Source: Streptomyces sp. NBC_00370
Lineage (GTDB): Bacteria > Actinomycetota > Actinomycetes > Streptomycetales > Streptomycetaceae
Direction: 5' to 3'
Length of the DNA stretch: 64,000 bases
NCBI RefSeq assembly: GCF_036084755.1
Contig: NZ_CP107968.1
Location: 3,379,501 to 3,443,500, forward strand
Under the pieces are notes generated by a model. It was given only the letters and a program-made list of their open reading frames with translations. It did no database searches and was not told where the DNA came from. Numbering within the stretch: the first letter of the stretch is position 1; every line of letters begins with the position of its first letter. Positions 1 through 8,343 of the stretch are shown piece after piece. A program made the position numbers and the translations under genes.

Positions 1-74
1 TCGCGACGCTCTCCGCCGACCCGGACATCGCCCTGTTACGCCGGCTACGCGACGCCCTGGAGGCAAGCCTGTGA
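1..74 (+). CDS. C-terminal end of a truncated gene (unknown)
   Basis: Only the last 23 codons are inside the window, ending in TGA at 72-74 in the frame that starts at base 3. The visible tail is short, charged and helical in character, and too short to assign to a family. It lies about 150 bases upstream of two roadblock/LC7 genes on the same strand, so it may belong to the same cluster, which is inference. A TTA leucine codon at 36-38 is in this frame. That codon is rare in Streptomyces and makes translation depend on the bldA tRNA encoded later in this window. Confidence 0.6.
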   Translation, partial: ATLSADPDIALLRRLRDALEASL

Positions 75-222
75 CCGCCCGCCCCGATGACACGGCGTGT
101 CCCCCCGACCCGGCGAGCCCCAAGGACCCCGCATGCTCCAAGGACCCGGCATGCCCCGCCGAAACAGCAGCGACGCCGTCATGAGGCGCACCCTGCGGCA
201 GCGTGCCGAGAGGAGACAGCTG

Positions 223-615
223 ATGACCGCGGAAGCCGACGTACTCGGCGAACTGAGACGGCTGAGGGCCCGGCTCCCCCAGCTCACCGGCGCACTCGCG
301 GCGAGCGCCGACGGCCTCGTACTCGCCCAGGAGACGGCCGGCACCGAGGCCGAGAGCGTGGCCGCGCTGACCGCGGCGGCCCTGGGCGTCGCGCAGCGGC
401 TGACCGAGACCACGGGACAGGGCGGCTTCCGCGAGCTGCTCGTCCGTGGCGAGCTGGGTTACGTCGCCACGTACGCGGCGGGCTCGACGGCGGTCCTGAC
501 GCTCCTGGCCGAGCCACGCATCAATGTGGGCCGGCTCCATCTGGAGGCCCGCAGGTCGAGCGCCCGCATCGGCGAGCTGGTCGACGGCGCCCTCGACCGA
601 TTGGAGAACGCCTGA
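223..615 (+). CDS. roadblock/LC7 domain protein (first of two)
   Basis: A 130-residue protein of the roadblock/LC7 fold, a small alpha-beta dimerisation module. In bacteria these proteins often work with Ras-like GTPases of the MglA/CvnD type. The visible pattern fits: a leading helix (about residues 5-20), a short strand carrying SADGLVLA, a long Ala-rich helix, paired strands around ELGYVATYAAGSTAVLTLLA and a final helix. The start at 223 is chosen because AGGAGA lies 7-8 bases upstream. Longer in-frame starts at 97, 151 and 181 would add only low-complexity Arg/Pro-rich sequence. A second roadblock gene follows at 736. No GTPase gene is visible, so the partner is unknown. Confidence 0.75.
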   Translation: MTAEADVLGELRRLRARLPQLTGALAASADGLVLAQETAGTEAESVAALTAAALGVAQRLTETTGQGGFRELLVRGELGYVATYAAGSTAVLTLLAEPRINVGRLHLEARRSSARIGELVDGALDRLENA

Positions 616-735
616 CCCATGACTCCTCCCGCCCCACCGACACCCTCCACGCCCTCCCAACCCCCCGCGTCAGCTCCCACCCGAACAGCCCGGCCGTCCC
701 GGGCATCCACCAGACGGAAAGGCAGTGCGACATTC

Positions 736-1110
736 ATGGCGAACACAGAAGCCGCCCTCAAGGAAGCCACCACCACCATCGACGGCGCCCTGGGGGCCGC
801 CCTCGTCGACTACACGAGCGGTATGGCGCTCGGCACGGTCGGCGGCGGCAAGGACCTGGATCTGACGGTGGCGGCAGCGGGCAACACGGACGTGGTGCGC
901 GCCAAGGTCCGCACCATGGAGATGCTCGGCCTCAAGGAGGAGATCGAGGACATCCTGATCACCCTCGGCACCCAGTACCACCTGATCCGGCTGCTCAAGG
1001 GCCGCGGGAACAACGGCCTGTTCCTCTATCTGGCGCTGGACAAGAGCCGGGCGAACCTGGCGATGGCCCGGCACCAGCTCGGGAAGATCGAGAACGAGCT
1101 GGAAGTCTGA
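736..1110 (+). CDS. roadblock/LC7 domain protein (second of two)
   Basis: A 124-residue protein with the roadblock/LC7 pattern. An N-terminal helix is followed by the strand pair GALGAALVDYTSGMALG, a helix, and the strand-helix region around TQYHLIRLL and GLFLYLALDKSRANLAMAR. The start at 736 follows a roughly 120-base gap after the first roadblock gene; an extension to 619 would be Pro/Thr-rich and unlikely. Two adjacent roadblock genes suggest a heterodimer or related regulators of a small GTPase or of surface-polarity or development functions, but no partner is seen here. Family assignment is good; the cellular role is inferred only. Confidence 0.75.
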   Translation: MANTEAALKEATTTIDGALGAALVDYTSGMALGTVGGGKDLDLTVAAAGNTDVVRAKVRTMEMLGLKEEIEDILITLGTQYHLIRLLKGRGNNGLFLYLALDKSRANLAMARHQLGKIENELEV

Positions 1111-1161
1111 ACAGCTCCGACGGCCAGGGCCTCACCAGCCACGGCCTCGGTGGCTACGGCC

Positions 1162-1743
1162 TCACCGGCCGGCGCGGCGCCGTGCCCCACCGGGCACGGC
1201 GTCGCCGGCGCCGACCCCCGTCGTCCGGTACCCCTTGACCTGCTTGCCGACCGGGCGCCCCGACCCCGCCCAGTCGGTACGTACCCACAGCAGCGCGTCG
1301 TCGCGGCGCTCCAGCCGGCCCAGCCAGGCCGTCTTGAGCCACAACCCGACACCGGCGCCCGCCAGCATCCCGCCACCGGCCCCGGGTACGGCGAAGGCGC
1401 TCGCCAGCGCGGCGACGAACCCGCCGGCCAGCCACCACCGATGGGCCTTGCGCCAGTTCCGCAGGGTCACGGCCCGGTCCTGGAGGTAGTCGAACTTCCC
1501 CGCCCGCGAGGCCCGTCCGGCCCAGGCGGTGTACCTGCCGCGTCTGATCAGCAGCACGGCGCCCGCGCACACCACGAACAGCGCGGCGCCCGCGTACACC
1601 CCGACCCTGCGGCCGGTCAGACCCGGGACCAGCAGCCCCAGCCCGGCCGCCGCCACCCCCAGCCACCACAGGGGAGCCGCGCCCGCCCGTACGATCACCG
1701 CCACCCGCACCAGCGACTGCCCGCCGCGTCCCGCCCGCCCCAC
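1162..1743 (-). CDS. small integral membrane protein, unknown function
   Basis: A 193-residue protein with about four hydrophobic segments: residues about 22-45, 47-67, 105-125 and 127-140. A positively charged loop containing RRGRYTAWAGRASRAGKFDYLQ and a basic C-terminal tail follow. The GTG start at 1743 is well supported by GGAGGAG 7 bases upstream. I do not recognise a domain. The gene is convergent with the second roadblock gene, and a 9-bp hairpin (1179-1187 with 1192-1200) lies inside its last codons. Its promoter region carries three 11-bp-spaced heptamers, so it is probably controlled by a dedicated activator. Confidence 0.7.
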   Translation of the reverse strand: MGRAGRGGQSLVRVAVIVRAGAAPLWWLGVAAAGLGLLVPGLTGRRVGVYAGAALFVVCAGAVLLIRRGRYTAWAGRASRAGKFDYLQDRAVTLRNWRKAHRWWLAGGFVAALASAFAVPGAGGGMLAGAGVGLWLKTAWLGRLERRDDALLWVRTDWAGSGRPVGKQVKGYRTTGVGAGDAVPGGARRRAGR

Positions 1744-1782
1744 GATCTGTCTCCTCCGCCTCGACGTCTCGACGTGGCGGGG

Positions 1783-1824
1783 AGATTAATAGCGCTCTCT
1801 GAACTTTCTCTGAGCATTCTCTGA
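1783..1824 (-). promoter_or_regulatory. three TCAGAGA heptamers at exact 11-bp spacing before a -10-like hexamer
   Basis: Reading the minus strand, TCAGAGA occurs at 1824-1818, 1813-1807 and 1802-1796, exactly 11 bp (one helical turn) apart. Seven bases further on is TAATCT (1788-1783), a plausible -10 box. This is the geometry of SARP and PhoP/AfsR sites in Streptomyces: direct heptamers on one DNA face replacing the -35. The heptamer itself does not match the usual TCGAG or GTTCACC forms. It lies about 40-80 bp upstream of the membrane protein start at 1743. An inverted repeat GCGCTCTC (1792-1799) with GAGAGCGC (1823-1830) frames it. The bound factor is unknown. Confidence 0.55.
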
Positions 1825-1858
1825 GAGCGCCATCAGTCGACGGACAGACCGGGCGGCG

Positions 1859-2698
1859 TCAGTCGACGAACAGTCCGCGCGCCGCCGCCCCCGCGTCGAA
1901 CTCCTCCAACCGCGCCTGCGCCTGCGGCAGGTCGTCGCACATCGCCTCCAGCAGCACCCGCCCCAGCAGCATCGGCGCGCACGCCGTGTCGAAGGCGAGG
2001 CCGGTGCCGACGGCCGCCGGGATCAGCAGATCGCTGTGGCCGGCCACGGGCGCGAACGCCGAGTCGGCGACGGTGATCACCGTCAGCCCCGTCGAGCGCG
2101 CGTACGCCAGCGCCTCCACGACCTCCCGCGGATGGCGTGGCAGGGCGAAGCAGAGCAGCGCGCTCGCGCCGGCCCGTCTGGCGGCGTCGATCCGGTCGGT
2201 CAGCATCGTGCCGCCCTCGTCCAGCAGCCGTACGTCGGGGTGGACCTTGGCGGCGAAGTACGCGAAGCCGCGCGCCTGTGAGGACGCGGCGCGCAGGCCG
2301 AGGACCGGCAGCGCGGCGGAGGCGGCGAGCAGCCGTCCCGCCCGCTCCACCAAAGCAGGGTCGGCGAGCAGTTCGGCGAGCCTGCGCAGATTCTCGATCT
2401 CGCCCTGCACGGCCTGCTGGTACTCGTTGTACGTGGCCTCCCGGTCGGCGGCGGGCCCGGCCGGTACGACCTCCCGGAGGTGGCGGCGGAGCGCGGGATA
2501 GCCGTCGAAGCCGAGCGCGACGGCGAACCGGGTGACGGAGGGCTGGCTGACCCCGGCGAGGTCGGCCAGTTCGACGCTCGAAAGGAACGGCACCTCGGCG
2601 GCCCTGCGCACCATGCTGTGCGCGATGCGCCGCTGGGTGGGGGTGAGCCGGTGGCCCTCGAAGAGCTGTTGCAGTCGGGCGGCCGAGCTGTCGCTCAT
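1859..2698 (-). CDS. MurR/RpiR-family transcriptional regulator
   Basis: A 279-residue regulator. An N-terminal winged-helix region (about 1-75) contains the RpiR signature LADLAGVSQPSVTRFAVALGFDGYPALRRHL. A SIS-type sugar-phosphate isomerase domain (about 110-255) includes GLRAASSQARGFAYFAAKV and TVITVADSAFAPVAGHSDLLIP. The family senses phosphosugars or related small molecules and represses or activates neighbouring catabolic genes. The start at 2698 overlaps the stop of the upstream lyase-like gene in an ATGA quartet, so the two are cotranscribed. It probably regulates its own operon and perhaps the divergent osmoprotectant transporter; that is inference. Confidence 0.88.
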   Translation of the reverse strand: MSDSSAARLQQLFEGHRLTPTQRRIAHSMVRRAAEVPFLSSVELADLAGVSQPSVTRFAVALGFDGYPALRRHLREVVPAGPAADREATYNEYQQAVQGEIENLRRLAELLADPALVERAGRLLAASAALPVLGLRAASSQARGFAYFAAKVHPDVRLLDEGGTMLTDRIDAARRAGASALLCFALPRHPREVVEALAYARSTGLTVITVADSAFAPVAGHSDLLIPAAVGTGLAFDTACAPMLLGRVLLEAMCDDLPQAQARLEEFDAGAAARGLFVD

Positions 2699-4227
2699 GC
2701 GATCCACCTGGTCTTCTCATCCGTCGTCAGCTGGGGGAACTGGTCGAGCAGCGCCGCGGCGCGGGTGACGTCGTCGGTCAGCGGCCGGTCGGCGAGCGTG
2801 TCGTCGAGTACGGCTTCGGCCAGCGCGAAGGCCCTGCCGACCGGCAGCGATTCGGCGGGGCGCAGGCCGCGCATCCGCAGGGCCCTTACGGCGGCGACGA
2901 GTTCGCAGCCGACGACGAGCCGGTACGCGTGAGTGGCCCGCAGGGTCTGCCGCGCGGCCAGCGAGGCGAAGCTGGCCTGCTCCTCCACGCCCCGGGACAG
3001 TACGGCATGGCCGAGCGAGGCGGGCGCCGAGTAGGCGCGCAGGTCGCCGAGGGCCGCGCCGGCCGCGTACTCCAGGATCATCACGCCGGACCCGGCAGGT
3101 TCAGGGTCGGCGAGGAAGGGCCGCAGCCGGGTGAAGGCGGGTTCGTTCAGCGCGGAGAGCCGGGAGGTGGAGAGCCGGGCGATCTGCACCAGTGAGAGTC
3201 TGAAGTGGTCGAGCGCGAGGGCGAGTTGGGCGAGGTAGAAGCCGCCGTGGTGGTAGGCGGCCGGGATCGGGTCGCGCTCGGTCCCGGCCATGATCAGCGG
3301 GTTCTCGGCCGCCGCGTTGATCTCGACGGCCAGCACGTCCTCCAGCGCGTCGGCCGCGTCGCGCGCCGGGCCGTGGATCTGCGGGACGCAGCGGAAGCCG
3401 TACGGGTCCTGGATCCGGCCGAGCGGCGGTCCCGGCCGGTCGGGGGCGCCGAGGATACGGCGCATGTCCGCGGCGACGGCGTACGAACCGGGGTGCGGGC
3501 GCGCGGCGTGCACGGGCTCCGCGTACGCCTCGTACGAGCCGTCGACGGCCAGCAGCGAGAGCGCGGCGACGAGTTCGGTGGCGGCGACCAGCTTGCTCAA
3601 CTCGGCGAGCGCAAGGGCGGACTGACCGAGCGTCAGGGCGTTGCTGCTGATGAGGGCGAGCGCGTCGTTGTTGTCGAGGGGCTGGGCCTGCGGGGCGGGG
3701 CCGCCCTGCCAGGGGTGTTCGCCGACGAGCGCGAGGCCCAGTTGGGCGAGGGCGGCGATGTCACCGGTGCCGACGGAGCCGAATTCGTTGACGAGCGGAT
3801 AGGCGCCGCTCTCCATGGCCTCGCACAGCGCGGTGACGACGGTGGGCCGCAGCCCGGCGCCGCCGGCGAGGAGCTGGTTGGCGCGGACGGCGAGCATCGC
3901 GCGGACCTCACGGGCGGGCAGCTGTTCGCCGATGGCCCCGGCGTGGCTGCGCAGCAGTCGCAGTCCGTGGTCGGCCGCCGCTCCGGTGAGTACGGATTCG
4001 GTGCGGTTGGCGCCGACGCCGGTGGAGCGTCCGTACACCCGGCCGGACGCCGCGAGCTCACGTGCGGCATGCCAGCTGCGTTCGACACGCTTCATGGCGG
4101 CGGAGCCGGGTACGGGTCGGGCTGCGCCCTCTGCGAGGCGTACGACATCGGCGACCGGGAGGCTCTGTCCGTCCAGCACGACCACGGCTGTGGTACCGGC
4201 CGATGTGTCCATCAGGTGGGACGACAT
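2695..4227 (-). CDS. histidine/aromatic ammonia-lyase homologue lacking the MIO tripeptide
   Basis: A 510-residue member of the HAL/PAL fold family. It keeps the catalytic Tyr loop (VYGRSTGVG, Tyr65), the LISSNALTLGQSALAL helix, the QDPYGFRCVPQIHG loop and EINAAAENPLI. True lyases build the electrophilic MIO cofactor from Ala-Ser-Gly in GSVGASGD. Here the segment at 3760-3780 reads GSVGTGD, residues 150-156, one residue shorter and without Ala-Ser, so normal MIO formation looks impossible. I recall similar GTGD versions in other actinobacteria but know of no assigned reaction. An AAGGAGGT site precedes the start. It is operonic with the RpiR regulator and divergent from a betaine-type transporter, so a role in metabolism of an imported compound is possible. 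Confidence 0.8.
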   Translation of the reverse strand: MSSHLMDTSAGTTAVVVLDGQSLPVADVVRLAEGAARPVPGSAAMKRVERSWHAARELAASGRVYGRSTGVGANRTESVLTGAAADHGLRLLRSHAGAIGEQLPAREVRAMLAVRANQLLAGGAGLRPTVVTALCEAMESGAYPLVNEFGSVGTGDIAALAQLGLALVGEHPWQGGPAPQAQPLDNNDALALISSNALTLGQSALALAELSKLVAATELVAALSLLAVDGSYEAYAEPVHAARPHPGSYAVAADMRRILGAPDRPGPPLGRIQDPYGFRCVPQIHGPARDAADALEDVLAVEINAAAENPLIMAGTERDPIPAAYHHGGFYLAQLALALDHFRLSLVQIARLSTSRLSALNEPAFTRLRPFLADPEPAGSGVMILEYAAGAALGDLRAYSAPASLGHAVLSRGVEEQASFASLAARQTLRATHAYRLVVGCELVAAVRALRMRGLRPAESLPVGRAFALAEAVLDDTLADRPLTDDVTRAAALLDQFPQLTTDEKTRWIA

Positions 4228-4368
4228 ATAGGTGAATACCTCCTTCTGCGGACAGTGCGTCTTGCCCTTCGGCCGATCGTCATCAGCCTTTTACCTCGGG
4301 GCATTGACAATCTATTCAGTCACCCAGAACTCTGCATGACCATATGCAAACCCGGCAAGGGACGAGTG
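4228..4368. promoter_or_regulatory. divergent promoter region, lyase-like operon and opuC-type operon
   Basis: This 141-base gap separates two divergent operons. On the plus strand TTGACA occurs at about 4304-4309 and is followed 18 bases later by AACTCT, a weak but plausible promoter for the transporter. The partial palindrome GCATGACCATATGC just upstream of the transporter start could be an operator. The stretch is visibly more AT-rich than its surroundings. No transcription start or regulator site is proven. Confidence 0.4.
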
Positions 4369-5520
4369 ATGATCAAATTCGACGCGGTGAACAAACGGTT
4401 CCCGGGCGGCACCACGGCGGTTCACGACCTCACCCTGGACATGCCGGACGGCGAGGTCACGGTGCTGGTCGGCTCCTCCGGCTGCGGCAAGACGACGACC
4501 CTGCGCATGATCAACCGAATGGTGGACCCGACGTCCGGCACCATCACGCTCGGCGGCAAGGACGTGCTGCGCCAGGACGCCGCCGAACTGCGGCGCGGCA
4601 TCGGCTACGTCATCCAGCAGTCGGGGCTCTTCCCGCACCGCACGGTCCTCGACAACATCGCGACCGTGCCGCTGCTGCTGGGCTGGGGCCGCAAGAAGTC
4701 CCGCGCCCGCGCCGCCGAGCTGCTGGAGCGGGTCGGTCTCACGGCCGATTCGGGCAAGCGCTACCCGCACCAGCTCTCCGGCGGTCAGCAGCAGCGCGTC
4801 GGCGTGGCCAGGGCGCTCGCCGCCGACCCGCCGGTGCTGCTGATGGACGAGCCGTTCGGCGCCGTCGACCCCGTGGTGCGCACCCAGCTCCAGGACGAGC
4901 TGCTGCGGCTGCAGAAGGACCTGCACAAGACGATCGTCTTCGTCACCCACGACATCGACGAGGCGGTACGGCTCGGTGACCGGATAGCCGTCTTCCGCAC
5001 CGGCGGCCACATGGTGCAGTGCGCCGAACCCGCCGAGCTGCTGGCGAGCCCGGCGGACGAGTTCGTCGCCGGCTTCCTCGGCGCCGAACGCGAGCTGAAG
5101 CTGCTGTCGCTCGTCACCCTCGACGGCGTACCGCAGCAGCGCGCCACGACCGTACGGGCCGACGAGCCCGCGCCGCTGCCCGGCACCGGACCGCATCTGG
5201 TCATATCGGCGGCCGGCGAGCCGCTCGGCTGGCTCGACCCCGGCACCGCGGTACGCGGCGAGCCGGCCGGTGCGGCCCCGCTGGGCCCGGTGCGTCCGCT
5301 GCGCGACACGGACACCCTGCTCGCGGCGCTGAACGAGTCGATAGCCGCGCCCGCGGGTCTGGTGGCGCGCGTCGACGCGGCCGGGGTGCTGACGGGCGTC
5401 ACCTCGCGCGAGACGGTCCACACCCACGCGGGCAGCAGACACCGCGAGGCGGCGAAGGCCGCGGGCGGCGGGAGCGCGGCCGTACCGGTCGCGGAACCGG
5501 CCGGGGACGCCGCCGTATGA
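4369..5520 (+). CDS. osmoprotectant (glycine betaine/carnitine/choline type) ABC transporter ATP-binding protein
   Basis: A 383-residue ATPase of the OpuCA/ProV class. It has Walker A VGSSGCGKTTT, the Q-loop VIQQSGLFPH, the ABC signature LSGGQQQRVGVARAL, Walker B VLLMDEPFGAVDP and the switch His in FVTHDIDEA. A C-terminal region of about 130 residues looks like degenerate CBS domains, which in OpuA/OpuC proteins sense ionic strength. The ATG at 4369 is preferred over GTG 4366 because AAGGGA lies 6-7 bases upstream. The open frame extends to 3205 but that part is antisense to the lyase-like gene. It overlaps the first permease by ATGA. Confidence 0.92.
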   Translation: MIKFDAVNKRFPGGTTAVHDLTLDMPDGEVTVLVGSSGCGKTTTLRMINRMVDPTSGTITLGGKDVLRQDAAELRRGIGYVIQQSGLFPHRTVLDNIATVPLLLGWGRKKSRARAAELLERVGLTADSGKRYPHQLSGGQQQRVGVARALAADPPVLLMDEPFGAVDPVVRTQLQDELLRLQKDLHKTIVFVTHDIDEAVRLGDRIAVFRTGGHMVQCAEPAELLASPADEFVAGFLGAERELKLLSLVTLDGVPQQRATTVRADEPAPLPGTGPHLVISAAGEPLGWLDPGTAVRGEPAGAAPLGPVRPLRDTDTLLAALNESIAAPAGLVARVDAAGVLTGVTSRETVHTHAGSRHREAAKAAGGGSAAVPVAEPAGDAAV

Positions 5521-6176
5521 CCATCGAGTGGGCGTGGATATCCGACCACGCGAGCGATCTCACCACCCTCAGCGTCTCCCATCTCGAAGCGGCCCTCAGC
5601 GCCGTCTTCTTCGGCCTGGTCATCTCGCTGCCGCTGGCCGTCCTCGCGCACCGGGTACGCCCGCTGCGCGGCTTCCTGCTCGGGCTCTCCAACGTCCTGT
5701 TCACGATCCCGTCCATCGCCGTGTTCGTCCTGCTGCTCCCGGTCTCCGGGCTCACCCGCACCACGACCGTCATCGGCCTGACGATCTACACGCTCGTCGT
5801 GCTGCTGCGGAACACCGTCGAGGGCCTGGACGCCGTACCGGCCAGGACCCGCGAGGCGGCCGTCGCCATGGGCACCCGCCCGCTGCGGATGCTGCTGACC
5901 GTGGAGCTGCCGCTCGCCCTGCCCGTGATCATGGCGGGGGTGCGGATCGCGACCGTCATGTCCATCTCGCTCGTCAGCGTCGCCACGTACATCGGTGACG
6001 GCGGCCTCGGCCAGCTCTTCACCGACGGCTTCCAGCGCGACTTCGCCACCCCCGTGATCGCCGGTGTCGTGCTGACCCTGCTGCTCGCCCTGGTCGCCGA
6101 CGCGCTGCTGGTCGGTGTGCAGTACCTGCTCACCCCCTGGACCAGGCGGCGGCACGCAGCGGACGGGAGGGCCTGA
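5517..6176 (+). CDS. osmoprotectant ABC transporter permease (first)
   Basis: A 219-residue inner-membrane permease of the OpuCB/OpuCD type. About five to six hydrophobic helices are visible. The EAA-type cytoplasmic loop reads AVAMGTRPLRMLLTVELPLALPVIMAGVRIATV, which docks on the ATPase. The start overlaps the ATPase stop at 5517-5520 (ATGA), indicating translational coupling. A second permease follows 6 bases later, so the channel is probably a heterodimer. The MSISLVSVATYIGDGGLG stretch is typical of betaine/choline permeases. Confidence 0.92.
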   Translation: MTIEWAWISDHASDLTTLSVSHLEAALSAVFFGLVISLPLAVLAHRVRPLRGFLLGLSNVLFTIPSIAVFVLLLPVSGLTRTTTVIGLTIYTLVVLLRNTVEGLDAVPARTREAAVAMGTRPLRMLLTVELPLALPVIMAGVRIATVMSISLVSVATYIGDGGLGQLFTDGFQRDFATPVIAGVVLTLLLALVADALLVGVQYLLTPWTRRRHAADGRA

Positions 6177-6182
6177 CCCGCC

Positions 6183-6848
6183 ATGTACGAACTCTTCAAG
6201 AACCTCGCCCACTGGCTGGTCTCCGGCGATCAGTGGTCAGGGGCCGACGGCATCGGCCACCGGCTCGCCGAACACCTCCAGTACTCCCTGCTGGCGACGC
6301 TGATCGCCGCCGTCATCGCGCTGCCGGTCGGCCTGCTCATCGGGCACACCGGACGCGGCGCCTTCCTCGCCATCAACCTGTCCTCGTTCGGCCGCGCCCT
6401 GCCCACCGTCGGTCTGGTCGTCCTGGTCTTCCTGGCCGGCGGCCTGTCGATGCTGCCGGTGTACGTCGCGCTGGTCGCGCTCGCCGTGCCGTCCATCGTG
6501 ACCAACACGTACGCGGGCATGACCGCCGTCGACCCGGAGGTACGGGACGCCGCGCGCGGCCAGGGCATGCGCGGCCACCAGGTCCTGCTGCGCGTCGAGA
6601 TCCCGCTGGCGCTCCCCCTGATCATGACCGGGCTGCGGCTCGCGCTGATCCAGGTGGTGGCGACGGCGACCATCGCCGCGTACGTCAGCTTCGGCGGGCT
6701 CGGCCGGTACGTCTTCGACGGCCTGGCCCAGCGCGACCTCGTCCAGGTGCTGGGCGGCGCCGTGCTGGTCGCGGTCGTCGCCGTCGTCCTCGACCTGGCC
6801 CTCTCCGGACTCCAGCGCGTCCTCTTCCGTCACCGCACCGCCTCATGA
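6183..6848 (+). CDS. osmoprotectant ABC transporter permease (second)
   Basis: A 221-residue permease homologous to its upstream neighbour, with five to six transmembrane segments. The EAA loop is RDAARGQGMRGHQVLLRVEIPLALPLIMTGLRLALIQ, and the C-terminal AAYVSFGGLGRYVFDG motif is found in OpuCD-like proteins. It starts 6 bases after the first permease. Its stop overlaps a short ATG, and the true start of the binding protein lies 12 bases further. With its partner it forms the membrane pore of the transporter. Confidence 0.92.
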   Translation: MYELFKNLAHWLVSGDQWSGADGIGHRLAEHLQYSLLATLIAAVIALPVGLLIGHTGRGAFLAINLSSFGRALPTVGLVVLVFLAGGLSMLPVYVALVALAVPSIVTNTYAGMTAVDPEVRDAARGQGMRGHQVLLRVEIPLALPLIMTGLRLALIQVVATATIAAYVSFGGLGRYVFDGLAQRDLVQVLGGAVLVAVVAVVLDLALSGLQRVLFRHRTAS

Positions 6849-6859
6849 GGAGAACCCCC

Positions 6860-7807
6860 ATGACCTCGTCCATGAACCGCAGGGCGCTGCTCGGCGGGAT
6901 GCTCGCCGCCGCGTCCGTACCCGCACTCGCCGCGTGCAGCAGCGGCATCACCTCGCTCGACGGCGGAGGGGGCGGCACCGCCGGCGGCGGCTCCAGCTCC
7001 GGCGGACTCGTCATCGGAACCGCCAACTTCACCGAGAACCAGATCCTCGGCTATCTCTACGCGGCCGTGCTCGGCGCGGCGGGCGTCAAGACGACCGTCC
7101 GCCCCAACCTCGGCACCCGCGAGATCCTGATCCCCGCGCTCAGGGGCGGGGACATCGATCTGCTCCCCGAGTACCAGGGCTCGCTGCTGCTCTACCTCGA
7201 CAAGAAGTCCACGGCGAGCGAGGCGGGCGAGATGCAGAACGCCCTGACGCTGGCGCTCCCGGCCGGTCTGCAGGTCCTGCCGTACGGGGTCGCCGAGGAC
7301 GCCGACACCTTTGCCGTGACCCGCGAGACCGCCGCCAAGTACGGGCTGAAGTCGCTCGCCGACCTGGCGAAGCACAACGGGAAGCTGGTGCTGGGCGCCG
7401 CGGCCGAGATGAAGACCCGTCAGGTGGGGGTGGTCGGGCTGAAGGACGTGTACGGCGTGGAGCTGAAGGAGTTCAAGTCCCTCGACTCGGACGGGCCGCT
7501 GGTCAAGGGCGCGCTGAAGAAGGGCGACATCGACATCGCCAACCTCTTCACCACCGACACCGACATCGCGTCCGAGGGGTGGGTGCCGCTGAGCGACCCC
7601 AAGCATCTGATACCCGCGCAGCGCGTCGTCCCGCTGATCGCCGACCGCAAGGCCGACTCGACCGTGCGCAAGGCGCTGGCGCGGCTCGGCAACACGCTGA
7701 CGACGAAGGACCTCACCGCGCTCAACAGCAAGGTCGACAAGGACAAGAAGGACCCGGACGACGTCGCGAACGAGTGGGCGAAGGCCCACGGCCTGACGAA
7801 GAAATAA
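6860..7807 (+). CDS. osmoprotectant ABC transporter substrate-binding lipoprotein
   Basis: A 315-residue OpuCC/ProX-like binding protein. The N-terminus MTSSMNRRALLGGMLAAASV leads into a lipobox ending PALAAC, so it is a lipoprotein; the paired arginines suggest possible Tat export. A Gly/Ser linker follows, then the ligand-binding fold beginning LVIGTANFTENQILGYLYAAVL, with IDLLPEYQGSLLLYL, the usual QAT-family pattern. The ATG at 6860 is chosen over 6845 because GAGGAG lies 8 bases before it. It is the last gene of the operon. The ligand is probably a quaternary amine; the exact one cannot be read from sequence. Confidence 0.9.
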   Translation: MTSSMNRRALLGGMLAAASVPALAACSSGITSLDGGGGGTAGGGSSSGGLVIGTANFTENQILGYLYAAVLGAAGVKTTVRPNLGTREILIPALRGGDIDLLPEYQGSLLLYLDKKSTASEAGEMQNALTLALPAGLQVLPYGVAEDADTFAVTRETAAKYGLKSLADLAKHNGKLVLGAAAEMKTRQVGVVGLKDVYGVELKEFKSLDSDGPLVKGALKKGDIDIANLFTTDTDIASEGWVPLSDPKHLIPAQRVVPLIADRKADSTVRKALARLGNTLTTKDLTALNSKVDKDKKDPDDVANEWAKAHGLTKK

Positions 7808-7889
7808 CGGGCGCTGGAGCCTGCCTCAGCGCGAAGAGGGGGGTTAGCACCACTGCACGGAACGCGCTCTCCTTCGTACGGTTACGCCT

Positions 7890-8309
7890 ATGGAAGCCCG
7901 CGACCCTGAGCTCAAGAAGGAACTCGACGCCCACCTCCAGGCCCGCAGCGAGCTGGGCGCCGAGTACGAGCCCGCCCTCATCGAGTCGTTCCTGGAGAAG
8001 GTCGAGCAGCGGCTGGACGGCGTGGTCGACCAGCGCGTCCGGCGTCAGCTCGCCGAACAGCAGATGGTCGTCGCCCGTGGCCCCCGGCCGCCCGCCTCGT
8101 CGGGCGAGGGGTTCGGCGAGCGCTTCGGATTCGGGATCATCTCGCTGATCCTGGCGATCCCGCTCTCCGCCATAGCCGCCGTGAACGCCGATCTGCCCGG
8201 TCTGATCGTGGCCTGGGCCGGCATCTGCGGGGTGAACGTGGTGTACGCGCACCGCGGGGTGCCCTGGGCGCGCAGGCGGCACGGCGAGAAGTCCGACTGG
8301 GAGGACTGA
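7890..8309 (+). CDS. small membrane protein with acidic N-terminal helix
   Basis: A 139-residue protein. Residues 1-60 form a charged amphipathic helix (ELKKELDAHLQARSELGAEYEPALIESFLEKVEQRLDGVVDQRV). Two adjacent hydrophobic segments follow at about 80-97 and 102-119, then a basic tail. This layout is shared by conserved actinobacterial proteins of unknown function that I have seen annotated as integral membrane proteins. It lies 82 bases downstream of the transporter operon and is closed by a strong hairpin at 8344. Whether it belongs to that operon is unclear. Confidence 0.7.
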   Translation: MEARDPELKKELDAHLQARSELGAEYEPALIESFLEKVEQRLDGVVDQRVRRQLAEQQMVVARGPRPPASSGEGFGERFGFGIISLILAIPLSAIAAVNADLPGLIVAWAGICGVNVVYAHRGVPWARRRHGEKSDWED

Positions 8310-8343
8310 GCCGCCCAGGCGCCGACGACGGGCAAAAGAAGAA

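Noticed and set aside
3205..4368. N-terminal extension of the betaine ABC ATPase frame
   Set aside because: It overlaps the lyase-like gene in antisense, and ATPase homology starts only at 4369, where a ribosome binding site is found.
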